In this document: piece by piece, positions 23,571 to 34,732 of the stretch
Position numbering within the stretch: position 1 is the stretch's first letter
Layout: every line of letters starts with the position of its first letter
Source of the DNA: Euphorbia lathyris
Lineage: Eukaryota; Streptophyta; Magnoliopsida; Malpighiales; Euphorbiaceae
Length of the DNA: 64,000 bases
Direction: 5' to 3'
Assembly (NCBI RefSeq): GCF_963576675.1
Contig: NC_088916.1
Coordinates: 78,695,501-78,759,500 of the forward strand
Notes under the pieces: generated by a model
What the model was told of the DNA's origin: nothing
What the model saw: the letters and a program-made list of their open reading frames with translations, nothing else
Databases searched by the model: none
Made by a program: the position numbers and the translations under genes

Positions 23571-24078
23571 CTGGAAAAAAAACTTCAAACAAAAACAAAA
23601 TACAAAACCAACTAATAAACTGTGCAATCATCCATAAATTACAGCAATTTAGAACTTATTCTCATAAGTTAGAATGTTGGTAAGATGCCAACATTTTAAG
23701 AGAAAGTTTAAGAGCCAAAGGAAAATGGACTTTTCATCCTTCTTAGCAGCGATTCTTCCTGAATCCATACCGAAAATGCTACAGCATTACCAATGCAAAG
23801 TTCCAAACATAAAGTGCAATGCATTAATGAAAGCAATGAGAATTTTTTTATTCACTATGTCTGTTGTATCTCACAATTAGATTGTACATTATATCTTGAA
23901 CATGAAACAAAAGTTATATACATAATTTTGTAATGCTCATAAAACAAATGCCAACCTTAAACTTCAACCACAACATCCCATAACTATGATGAACATTTAG
24001 GCTATGCCATCATGAGCTATGAATAGTTAGTAAATTAATAACAAAAAATGTAAAGTTACTATGTGATAGGTAGATAAA

Positions 24079-27000
24079 TCAATTTCTGAGTTTCAATATA
24101 ACTTTCTTGCTCTTATCTGCCAGCAATATGTAAGCCTTAACAAGTTCCTCCTTAATCATGAAAAGGACAGAGGCTGCAAAAACACTTTGTACTATCTTTG
24201 TGCCCATCCCCTTGTAAAAACTGGATAAACCTTCATAACGGATCATTTTAATTATAGCATCAAGAGTACCTGCATGTATGCCATCCAAAATACCAATTTT
24301 CACAATCATAACAAAGAGAAGCGAGGCAAGAATAGGGGGTCTCCAAGTCCATCAATGTAAATAAGGCAATGTTAGAGGACAATAACACAAATGAAGAGGA
24401 AGGCCAAACAACAAATGAATAAAGAGACCACTTTAGATGTGCATGGGTTCAAGTTTCACCAATGTCAAAACAACCCTGCTCTAATCCTTACAAGTTCTTT
24501 TTAAAATAAAAAATAAAAAAATGAATGCCACAACCTTTGTTTGATACAAATAGGAAAATGCAGAAAATTACTAAAATAACAAATCACATTAGCATGGATT
24601 ACATAAGAATTCACATCGTCTTACCTTCCTACACTTATTCCAAGATAAGACAGTTTACTCTTTTACTCAAAAGTTTTTTTTAAATTACACTTTCAGCTTT
24701 TGCTCAGTGGTAGTGAACTGTCTTCAAGGCCTTAAGGTTGCCAGTTTGAACCCAATCAGAAAACCCAAAGAAAAAAACAATTAAGCCATCAACTTCTGTT
24801 TTTTTATGAAATTATGCTAAGAATATGATCCTTGGTGATGCATACCCTTGGTTTTATTGAATCTCACACTTACCCCATCTTAGAAATACTGCTGCACAAG
24901 TACATTTCATGACAATCACAAGAGATTATGGGATACTAGCCAAAATCTCTCACAGCATATTGGCGTTTGAACGCACAACTCCATCATTTTATCTCATTAA
25001 CTACTGCTGAATCACATTCTTGAGTAAAAAGTAACAAGGAATATATGAGTACATGACTTTGAGATCAAGGAATGCGCGACAAAGATACCACTAAATGACG
25101 AGACAAGGATGTGAGCTTTTATGGCTATGGTTGTACAGTCATTATAAATCTTTGGTTCGATCTGGTCAAACTTAGGATCCCCAATAGAGAAGCCATTTGC
25201 TAAATTTTTAAAAATCTCCATCAAGACTCAAGAGATTACAGGTTCAAATCTTGGTAGTTGGAATGGGAGTGCTTGAAAGGATTGAGATCAAAAAACAAAA
25301 CAAAAAAAGGTTTGATCCAACATGCAAAAACAAGGGGTAAAAAAATTCATAAATTTTTAGGTAATGTGGCCAGTTGAATTATGCTCGCATCTATCTGAAA
25401 TCAAACCTGAGTATCTCAATGAATTACTTCCCCCAATCTCCTGTTTTGCTTGAAGCCTTGACTGCAAATAGAGAAACACCATAAAGAACATATTTGAAGA
25501 ATAAATATAGGCTAGTTTGTTGTGTGTGTATCTTTGTATTTTAGTGAAATTCTTTTGTATCAAAATAAGCTAAATTAGTTTCTTATTGTCAGATATTAAT
25601 ATGAATTGGGCTTTTAACTATCAGCTTAAGCTTTTAGTTCAATTGGTTCCATGACACTTATTGTTTGTTGTGCGTGTATCTTTTAGATCATAGCATAGTT
25701 GTTAGAATCGTACGAGTCGCGAGTCGATTCGTACGATTCGATTCGATTCATGAAGAATTCGAGTCGTATCTATGGTACGACTCGGAAGCTTCATGAATCG
25801 GCCGAGTCACTACCGATTCGGCCGATTCATCGAGTCACCGAGTCACCCGAGTCGGTCAATTCAGGCCACCATTTAAAAAAAAAATCAATTTTTAACAACT
25901 AAAAAACGTACAGCAGAAGAAGATGACTATTCACTTTACAAAAACAAAACAAAAAAACGTACAGAAGTTATGAAACACAAATAGTTTCAATTAGATCACT
26001 CTTCACTTTACAAATTCCAAAACCTTCCCTCTGTATTTTCTATTTAGATATTAAAATTGCATTTTTGGACTAATATTTAAAGTTAAATATGGTTAATATT
26101 TTATTTTTTATAGCATTTTGAATTTGATCTGAATCTTACGATTCGATTCGATTCACGAGTCCCGATTCGCAAAATGAGATTTCGAGTCACGAGTCGAATC
26201 TCGATTTAACAACTATGGATCATAGCATGCAAGAAATACAGATCTGTAGTTGCCTGCTGACGGTGAAAAGGTCTGGCTAAGGCACAGGCCATGAATCTTG
26301 TGTGTAAATGAGTTATTGCATATTAAGATGGCAGCGTAAATCTACAAAATATTTAGTACTGCAATACCAGTGACCACATAATATTCCCTATTATTTGAAA
26401 GAGAAACTTGAGAAGAGGACAGCAATTTTGTGGAGTTGGAAGTAATCACTGCTGATTGACATTTATGTCTTTTCTAAATAGTACTTTGGACAATAATTTA
26501 TTTAAATTACCTTGACAACCAACAAGGGGTATGTTGTGACAGTTGCTCCAAGTTTTGCCAAGGCCCCAAGTAAGAAGACCTTTTCACATAACATGACAAA
26601 TCCAAATATTTGTCAGAGAATGACATAACCAAACAAGAGGTGATTCCGCAACATGCTAGGATTATATCATCTGAAAAACTAAATTAGTTTATGCACCTCT
26701 AGAGCAGATACATTTTTATGCCCTTGCTTGCTCGCATATCGTTTTTCCCTAAGGTGCTTTAAAGAAGTCTCATAAATCATGAACTGGATGGATGGATTGC
26801 ACACCTGTCATGCACAATTCTGAGTCACAAGGGGAATAACTAGTGGCCTTTTTACATAATAACAATCCAAATGAAGCTAACCATAATAAGGGTAGGGATG
26901 ATGCCTTTCCAAAATCCAGTGATTCCAGCTTCATTATAAACTTCAGATGCCTTCACATAAATGTAGAAAAGAAACTAAAATTAGCATAAATGCACACTGA

Positions 27001-28848
27001 AATATCAAAACTCACTACAGGTGATGGATAGAAACACAATGGCAAACAATAGTTCACTTTATTTATAATTGTGTGCTTTAAATTATGCAGTATGTATTTC
27101 GCATATAAACTATCATGGACAATATCATATGAAGGATCATAGAGCACCAAAGGATCATAGAAAAGAAAGAAAGTGAAAGAAATGGTCACCAACCGCATGC
27201 AAAGTTCCATAAGGATGAGGTTTTATCGAATCAAGTTCATCCAATTTATCTTGTAAAGCTGAACCTGTCAAGCCACTTTCGGAAGCTTCCCTCGATAAAG
27301 CTTCTTTCTTTCCCTCCATAATTTTTCTTTCTGCTTGCGTATGTGTCTAGAAAAATTGCAGAATGTCATGTACAATCTTCTTGGAGTCCGAAAATTAACT
27401 TAAGGAGTCAACATGTGGCATCAAAGAAATAGTTGATAAAGAATTTAAAGACTGTGAACTTGTTCTAGCACATCTTTGCGTCAATTATGAGGATGATACA
27501 AGTATCGCAATAAAAATTAGGTTCTACTAAAGATACCTCCACACCTGTGCACAATGGCTCAACAGACAATGATGATGTATCTACCTATAGATGTTAAAAA
27601 AACAAACACCATGAATGCCACCCAACCCTTTCTGAGTAGGTAGTTGTATATACATTGATTTTTTATTTCTTTCTTGTGTTTTTTGGGTGCTATATTTTCA
27701 AGAATGAGATAGGAGTTATCTAATATTGCTGCATCAAGCCAATTGGCTTAATGGATCCAGATTATGCACTGAATCAATAGTCATGTGACCATAGTGATAT
27801 GGACTTAAATAAAATTAAGAGAAATGACAAAACTAAGGCTTATAAAATACCTGCATACGAGTCACTAGAACCCATATTGGAATTGTAAACAATACGTTCA
27901 GTGACCTGCAAGATAACAATTCTAAATAAGAGTATTATTCAGATACCACCAACTAAAATTATTGTTCTGAAACTATACATGATCACTAGATAGACAGACA
28001 TCTAATGTACATTTGATAATGGAGTAGCTATAACATTACATGTGATCATTACAAAAAGCCACTGGTTAACGGAATACTCACCCAGCTATTGCAGCCACAA
28101 CAAGCCAAGAAAACATGCCAACGCTACCATCTCCTCGCCCTTTGGCTTTACGCGCAGCTGCAATGGCTTCAGCTCTGTTTTTAAAAACTTGATAAAAGTA
28201 GTAATAGATGCCCTGGCAACACGCAATAGAAGATCAAAAGATCATGATTAATAACTTATTAAAGGCCAAAACGATACCAGACGTTTATTAAACAAGGTAT
28301 TACTATCGATTGTACTCAATTGAAGAAATGCCTAATTACATGAATTGATTAGCTATAATTATGTTGACTGGATCTCTTAAAGCATTAGTACGTGCGATAA
28401 AAAAAAAAGTGGCAACATGAATTGAGAAATTGACCTGAGAAGCAGCAGTTCCGAGCAGAGAAGGTTTGAGGCCACTGTAAAGTCCACCCCAACCTTCGGT
28501 TTTAATTACCTAAAAATAAGGCACAAATCGTTGACTAAAATTGATTATGAAAAAGAAGAAACTAAATCTGTTAATGGTACCTGAACGATTTGAAGAAGAG
28601 TTCCAGGGCGTTTAGCAGGAGAATCAACAAGTTGCTGATTATTGATCTTCTTCTTCGCAAGTCTCTCCGTCTGCTGTCGCGTATTTACCTGCAATTGTAA
28701 GCCAAATTAGAAACGAAGAGAGAAAGGAGAAAGAAGAAAGAAATGGAGAACATATACATACAGTTTGAAGAGGATAAGTGATAATCTGAGCGATAATACC
28801 ACCACCAGCTCCGGCTAGTCCATTCGCAACTGCATCTGACTTGGACAT
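24079..28848 (-). CDS. PXN: Peroxisomal NAD carrier, mitochondrial carrier family
   Basis: Eleven exons, all with GT-AG borders and consistent phases: 28848-28762, 28688-28581, 28509-28435, 28212-28082, 27905-27851, 27346-27194, 26950-26882, 26804-26697, 26579-26511, 25461-25407 and 24269-24079, giving 366 residues. The carrier has three repeats, each opening with a proline-containing signature: YPLQTVNTR near the start, NVLFTIPIWVLVTRMQ in the middle and TYPLLVVKSR near the end. The openings NGLAGAGGGI and FLLGALAKLGA and the endings GLYSGLKPSL, GFWKGIIPTL and FYKGMGTKIV are typical. These match Arabidopsis PXN (At2g39970), which imports NAD into peroxisomes in exchange for AMP-type nucleotides. 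This copy is about 35 residues longer, mainly in the hydrophilic loop before repeat 2 closes (exon 6, rich in Glu and Lys). A GA-rich leader precedes the ATG. Intron 9 carries a hAT-like MITE. Confidence 0.93.
24700..24775 (+). repeat. Possible tRNA-derived SINE fragment (in PXN intron 10)
   Basis: TTGCTCAGTGGTAG resembles an RNA polymerase III A box. About 37 bases later GTTTGAACCC resembles a B box, followed by an A-rich tail. Other B-box-like words occur at about 24450 and 25243. No target duplication was found. Confidence 0.35.
25686..26225. mobile_element. hAT-like MITE with CGATTCG-rich arms, in PXN intron 9
   Basis: The element spans 25694-26217. It begins CATAGTTGTTAGAATCG and ends CGATTTAACAACTATG, an inverted terminal pair of about 16 bp. 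GATCATAG flanks it on both sides (25686-25693 and 26218-26225), an 8-bp duplication typical of hAT elements. Both arms are packed with GATTCG, GAGTCG and CGATTC words in opposing orientations. No coding sequence. It lies well away from the splice sites. Confidence 0.82.
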
Positions 28849-29394
28849 CGTCTTTCTCTTTTCTTCTCCTCTTTCTCTTCCGCTTAATATGTAAAAATCT
28901 GTAACTAATAATCTAGTCTCTGTTTGCCTTTTTCTTTTTTACTGCTCTACTACTTGTTGACTTCCTTCCTCCTTTTTTTTTTTAATCAACTCCATGTAAT
29001 AAGTTTGACTAATCGAATCTCTGTAAATTTCTTTTTCTATTTTTGAGTTTGGATTTGTATATAATACATCTTTGCTTTATTTCGGAAAAAAATAAGTTGA
29101 TAATTTTTATTAAATTGATTTGTATTTTAATCATTTGAGCAATATGGTTGGTTATAGTTTAGTTATTTTTCTAGTTATAGTAGATATATATAATAATAAT
29201 TATAAATATGTAGGCTTTTTTCATTAAATATCTACTTAATCAAATAAATATCTGAACTTAAAAATTTCAAAAAATTAAAAGTAGCCAACTCAAAAATAAA
29301 TGTAAATAATTTTGTTCTTGGTTGAAGGAGTGGGGCTGAGTCGAGGAAAACTTTTAAATTAGAAAAATTCTAATAAGATCAGAGAAGTCAAGGT
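28849..29394. promoter_or_regulatory. PXN leader and upstream region
   Basis: Directly upstream of the PXN start codon the coding strand is GA-rich (AAGAGAAAGAGGAGAAGAAA), as in many plant 5' UTRs. Beyond it is AT-rich DNA. I could not fix a TATA box or transcription start. Confidence 0.35.
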
Positions 29395-29939
29395 AATAAT
29401 AATAGGGTAAATTACACCCATGGTCACTGAACTTTACCCATTTTCACATTATGGCTACAGAACTTCATTTCTTCCCGGTATGGCCACTGAACTTTACACT
29501 TTTTAACACTGGTGGCCACTTAACGTCTCAAAACGACCGTTGATGGCTAAAAATAAAAAATCCAAAGAGTTAATGATATTCTAAGGAACTTTAACTCTTG
29601 AAAATTTTCGTTTTGAGGTCATTTGGGTGTTGTTTGGTTAGGAGAGAGAAAGTGAATTTTTAGAGAGAGAAAGCTCCAAAAAATGTGATTTTCGAAAATA
29701 AAAAATGTGGTTTCATGGTAAATGTCGTTCTGAACAACTTTAATTCTTGAATTTTTTCATTTTGAGGTCGTTAACGATCGTTAACGGTCATTTTGAGAAG
29801 TTAGTTAAAATTGAGTGGTCACCAGTGTTAAAAAGTGTAAAGTTCAGTGGTTATACCGGGAAGAAATGAAGTTCAGTGTCCATAATGTGAAAATGAGTAA
29901 AGTTCAGTGGCCATGGGTGTAATTTACCCAATAATAATA
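29395..29939. mobile_element. Long-TIR DNA element (MULE-like)
   Basis: The element is 29405-29929. It starts GGGTAAATTACACCCATGG and ends with its inverted copy. The arms extend about 150 bp and contain CACTGAACTTTAC and TTCATTTCTTCCCGGTAT and their complements. AATAATAATA flanks both sides (29395-29404, 29930-29939), a possible 10-bp duplication, although the flanks are AAT-rich. No coding sequence. Confidence 0.72.
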
Positions 29940-31651
29940 ATAAATTTCCAATTCAAGTTATAAAATTATGATGAAATTAAAGAGCGCATTTATGTAAAAG
30001 TAGATGTTGAAAACGAAGCTAAAATAAAACAGAATTAATCAAGCAAAGATCGAATACAAGGATTTGTTAACGAAGTTCAGCAGTTTTGAATTGCCTACGT
30101 CTCCGGGAGCGATGAACGGTTTTCTTATTGATTGTGTAACTTAAAGATACAGTTGTGTAATCAAAATTACTAAAATACCCTTGTACCATACCGCGGGGAT
30201 AGTAGACTATTAATATTATTAGTAGTGTTCATTGGATCCTGAATAACCAAATAAATGAATTTGATTATTCATCTTTAGATCGAGACTTATTAAATCTAAG
30301 GCTTAGAATGTTTAGAATCTTCAAATTAAGATTTTAATAAGTTTAGATAAAATATGGTAATGTGAAATGCTTGTTAATATTATAATTCAAATCTCAATTT
30401 TTGATAAATCAATAAAAATATATTATAATTCAAATGTTCTAAGCTTTACATAATGATATATTTTTATATTCAATGTGATTGTTGAAGTATTGTGACAATT
30501 TCACACATGTTAAAAATAAAGTTTGAATTACTCACATAACTGGTTTGTTTAAAAGGGACTTAATGTGGAGTCCATATCAAAAAAAAAAAAGGACTTAATG
30601 TGTTAAAAATACAATTAATCAATGGTTTAATATATCCATTTAAAATATTGGAGGTATACTGTATTAAAAAATAATTGATCAATGAAATAATATAATTATC
30701 TAAAATATTAAGGGTTTAATTATAAAATAATAATTTAATAACCGGACTAAAATATATGTTTGCTTCAAAAGAAAAAGGGAAGAAATGAATAGTGCACAGT
30801 GCCATCCTAACATGGTTTGGTGTTTTTATAAGTTGGTCCCCAAGCCGTGACGTTTTGCTATGCTTGAAGGTAAGATTGGAAAAATTGAACCAAAAATTAC
30901 AATACCATTTTGCTATTCTCGAGGGTAAGATTGGAAAAATTGGACAAAAATATTGTCATTGCTACTATTCACTTCATTCTATTTTATATGTATATATAAT
31001 TATGGAGGAAAATATTATATGATGTTTGTTTTTAAAAAAATAAATTAACATAAAATTTTAAGTTAATTAACATAAAAATTTATAAAAAAAAAGTGCAAAA
31101 TCATTTTTTTCGGTTCTAATGTAGATATTTTCCGACAAATAATGGAGTCTTAAGCCATAATGGATGTTCGTTACCATATTTGAATAAGTTAATATTATTT
31201 TTTATTGTAATGGAATTACACAAATTGAACTAAAAGCTAATTAAGTTGATAGTTAATGGTCAATCATAGATAATTCTTTCTAGTTAAAAAATCTCTTTCT
31301 AGTTGCTCTTGAACAATTAGGAGATTTTCCAGAAAAAATGACAATAAGGATTACATAAAAAAAAATAGACATTATTTCTCATTACGCTCCTAATATATGT
31401 TTTTATTATTTATATTTATTATCCATAATTCTCATTAAATGTAAAACATAAAATGGGAAAAACATGAAAAATACAAAGAATGGAGAGCAAAAGATGGAAA
31501 ACGTGAAAATATGGAAATGGAAAATGGAAAAAATGTAGAAAACTAAAAAATGAAAAACACAAAATGAAAAAATCTGAAAAAATGTGAAAACGCAAAAATC
31601 GGAAAAAACGAACAAAGTTGTTAATCATGATATATGAATGATGGTCACATG
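29940..31651. other. Intergenic DNA with repeat traces
   Basis: Near 30040-30115, GGATTTGTTAACGAAGTTCA and GCCTACGTCTCCGGGAGCG resemble a dispersed plant repeat. At 30843-30952 a segment containing TTTTGCTAT...GGTAAGATTGGAAAAATTG occurs twice in tandem with changes. At 31440-31615 the plus strand is A-rich with GAAAA/CATGAAAAA words like those of 13589-13985. No gene is seen. Confidence 0.4.
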
Positions 31652-31652
31652 C

Positions 31653-32604
31653 ATATGAAAATGGGAAAATTACAAAACTAGACACTTGGAGAAGGCCAAC
31701 TATATATTTAGACTCATTTCATAACATGCTATCAAACTAGACTCTTCCAATACATTTTTCCACAAATACCCTTACAAACTCTTCATCTTCCTCAACCCAT
31801 CTTCTTCAATTTCATCTTCTTCCTCAACCAATCTTCTTCAACCTCATCTTCTTCTTCATCCATCTTCTTCAAATGAAATTAGACACTCAAATGAAAAGAA
31901 ACACATTAGAAAATCGAACTTCAAGAAAGAAAAAAAGTAAGAATATCAGAACTAAATAAATCGATCTTCAGATTCCTATATCTTTTCACTCTCAAATTCA
32001 TGTTCATAATTCCAATGAGTTCTCATTCTTAATAAAAAGCTTTGGTTGAAAATCTAAATCACCATTTTCAATATTTCCTATTCGCATTTTATGAATTTGG
32101 ATCGCATTTCATAAAATGCTTATTTCATAAAATGCTATCCAAATTCATAAAATGCTATTAGCATTTTATGAAATGCGATCCCAAATTCATAAAATGCGAT
32201 CCATAAAATTTACTTTAAAACTTAAAATTACGCAGAAGGTAGGTCGAAAAAGAAGATGAGGTTGTAGAAATTTACTTTAAACATTCAAAATTTACTTGTA
32301 TTTGTTCTTCATTGTGCTTAGTTTTTTTTCTGGTTGTTCTTAGGTTCAAATAATATTTGTTTTTCATTGTGTTTAGTTTCTGTTTTCTTATATTATAGAA
32401 ATTAACTCTAAACATTGAGAAGATAGGTTGAAGATGAAGATGAGGTTGGAGAAGATGGATTGAGGAAGGAAGATGAAGAGTTTGTAAGGGTATTTTTGGA
32501 AAAATGTGTGGAAGAGTCTAGTTTGGTAGCATGTTATGGAATGGGTCTAAATATGTAAATGACTTTCTCCATTGGTCTAGTTTTATAATTTTTCCATATG
32601 AAAA
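31653..32604. mobile_element. Long-TIR DNA element (MULE-like) with internal ATTTTATGAA palindromes
   Basis: The element is about 31662-32595. The arms are about 150 bp (GGGAAAATTACAAAACTAGAC and its inverted copy), with shared CATCTTCTTC/GAAGAAGATG tracts. ATATGAAAA at 31653-31661 and 32596-32604 is a 9-bp duplication, the size typical of Mutator-like elements. The centre (32087-32215) carries at least six copies of GCATTTTATGAA or its complement. No coding sequence. Confidence 0.8.
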
Positions 32605-32703
32605 ATTGAGAATAATTGAGTGTTTTAACTACATTTGATGAAACCAAATAAGTATGATAATGATAGTAATTATATTTCGCCATTTTTTTTTAATTTGCCA
32701 ACC

Positions 32704-32865
32704 AAATATTGTGATATAACATTATTACATTCCATTACATTATAACTTTGATTACATTATAGTATTGCATTACAGCGTTTGCGTAAATATTGTGATATAA
32801 CATTATTACATTCCATTACATTATAACTTTGATTACATTATAGTATTGCATTAGAGCGTTTGCGT
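32704..32865. repeat. 81-bp tandem duplication
   Basis: The unit AAATATTGTGATATAACATT... ending GCGTTTGCGT starts at 32704 and again at 32785. The two copies differ at only one or two positions. It lies just left of the split LINE. Confidence 0.9.
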
Positions 32866-32916
32866 ACCAAACGAAACTTTAATGAATTTGTATGCAAATT
32901 AGTATGGAATAAATAG

Positions 32917-33206
32917 CACACGGACGGATCTGCGGTAGGCTCGCCCGGGGCTGCTGGTGCAGGCGGAATTTTCAGGAACTATAGGGGATTCCCAAATGGC
33001 AGCTTTGCTTTCCCAATCCATAACTCCTATGCTCATATTGCGGAACTCCAAGCTTTGATGTTCGCGGTTGATCTGGCTTGGGAGAAAGAGTGGTGTAACC
33101 TCTGGATTGAAGCTGACTCAATGTTCGTTGTAAACCTTCTCAGACAACGCTCAAAGGTTGTGCCTTGGTCAGTTAGACAGAAGTGGCTTAAATGTCTTGA
33201 ACAGTG
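32917..33206 (+). pseudogene. LINE RNase H domain, first half
   Basis: The frame opens at the first catalytic Asp (TDGS) and continues through AGGIFRNYRG, the Glu of AELQAL and the Asp of IEADS to LEQC, where the copia element enters. These are the D, E and D of an RVT_3-type RNase H. It rejoins in frame at 59383. The upstream RT is absent because of 5' truncation. Confidence 0.85.
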
Positions 33207-34668
33207 TGTTGAAACACCTTTCCACATGATTTTGATTTGACAAAATTATTTAAGTTAATCCATGATTAAGAGGCAATTAAATTTAAGTGCTTTGATTTAA
33301 TTGTACTAATATGTTTGTTCAATGGTGAGTATAAGTATAAATGAAAATAGAATCAAAAAGTAAGACAGGACGAAGTCAGCATGAGAACTCAGCATAAGCC
33401 GAGTGGAGTGCAACTCAGCACAACAGAAGAAAAACAAGCTTCAGAACAAATATTTAAAGATGAAGCTGACCAAAGAAGCTGAGTGAAACGCAAGTCCTTC
33501 TCTAAACTAAAGCTTGCAGACGAAGCTGACCATGGAAGCTGAGTAAGAGTAACTCAGAAACGAAGAACAAAAGCAACGTCAATAAAGTCAAGCTGAGTGT
33601 TCGTCAGGACAGCATGAATGATCCGTTTGCTAGAAGACAAGATCCAACAACTGTCTGCACCAATAATAGAAACCTTGGAATTACGCACAGAGTCAATTTC
33701 GAGATGAATGGGTCAACTGTCCGTTAGCTAAAAGACGAACTGGCACTAGAAGACACACCTGCGGGAAGAAGACAAGCCTGACGCCTGCGGAATTCAGACG
33801 ACAAGATTGGTCTGCAAATTAGAAGCTGACCAGAACAATGTCGCAAGAAAGAGCCATTTGAATCCAACGGATAATTCCGGATTCAAATGATTGTGTCTTC
33901 AGAATTCAACTATAAAAGGACAAGTTCATGCTTGGATCCTAAGCCGATTTTGCCAAGAAAAATACAAGAGAAAAAGAGAAAAGATACAAAGCGCATTCAA
34001 ACAAGAAAAAGATCTTACACCAAACTTCTATTTCTGTGTAAAAGCTAGATTGATTTTGTAATCATCTAAAGTGTTCTTCATCTAGAAAGAACAAGTTTGT
34101 ATCAATTGTAAAATTGAGAGAGTGGTGCTGAGTACTCGATTTTAAGTACTCAGTGGTAGAGAAATCTAGGTGTTCGGTTATAGCACTTAGTAGGAGTTGA
34201 GTAGACGAATAGAGGAAGGTACTCTTGCATATTCAACTGCCTTGTAAACGGTTTGTGCTCTACCTTTAAAGAGCTTAGTATTGGATTGAAAAAGCCCGGA
34301 GGGACTCTGGGGACTGGACGTAGGCGGAGAGGCCGAACCAGGATAAGTCGTGCTGAGTAATTTCTAACTCTCTCTCAATATATCTATATATGTGTTGTCT
34401 GATTAAATTGCTCAGGATATGAATTGTAAAAGCTGATACTGAGTAATCTTGGTGTTGAGTTGGAAGCTGACCTCAAGTGTTAATTCCCAACTCATAAGTA
34501 AAACAGTTATAGTCAACATCTGACTAAAGTTGTCTTACATTTCTCGGCCGTGCTGACCTAAACTAAGTTAAGTAACTTAAAGAATTAATTAAGTCAGCAT
34601 TATTTAGCAAAAAAGTTACATTAGTTTCTAACCCCCCCCCCCTTGGAACTAATCACACGTGACCAACA
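33207..34668 (+). repeat. SIRE-like copia 5' LTR
   Basis: TGTTGAAACACC to CCAACA. It contains the conserved GGGGACTGGACGTAGGCGGA block and a C-run near the end. CTATAAAAGG at about 33910 is a likely TATA box. Confidence 0.92.
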
Positions 34669-34670
34669 AG

Positions 34671-34682
34671 TGGTATCAGAGC
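34671..34682 (+). other. Copia primer-binding site (tRNA-iMet type)
   Basis: TGGTATCAGAGC begins two bases after the LTR. Confidence 0.9.
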
Positions 34683-34732
34683 TAAGTAGCTCACTACTCA
34701 AAGATATAACTATCTTGAGCTGATCCCGATAA

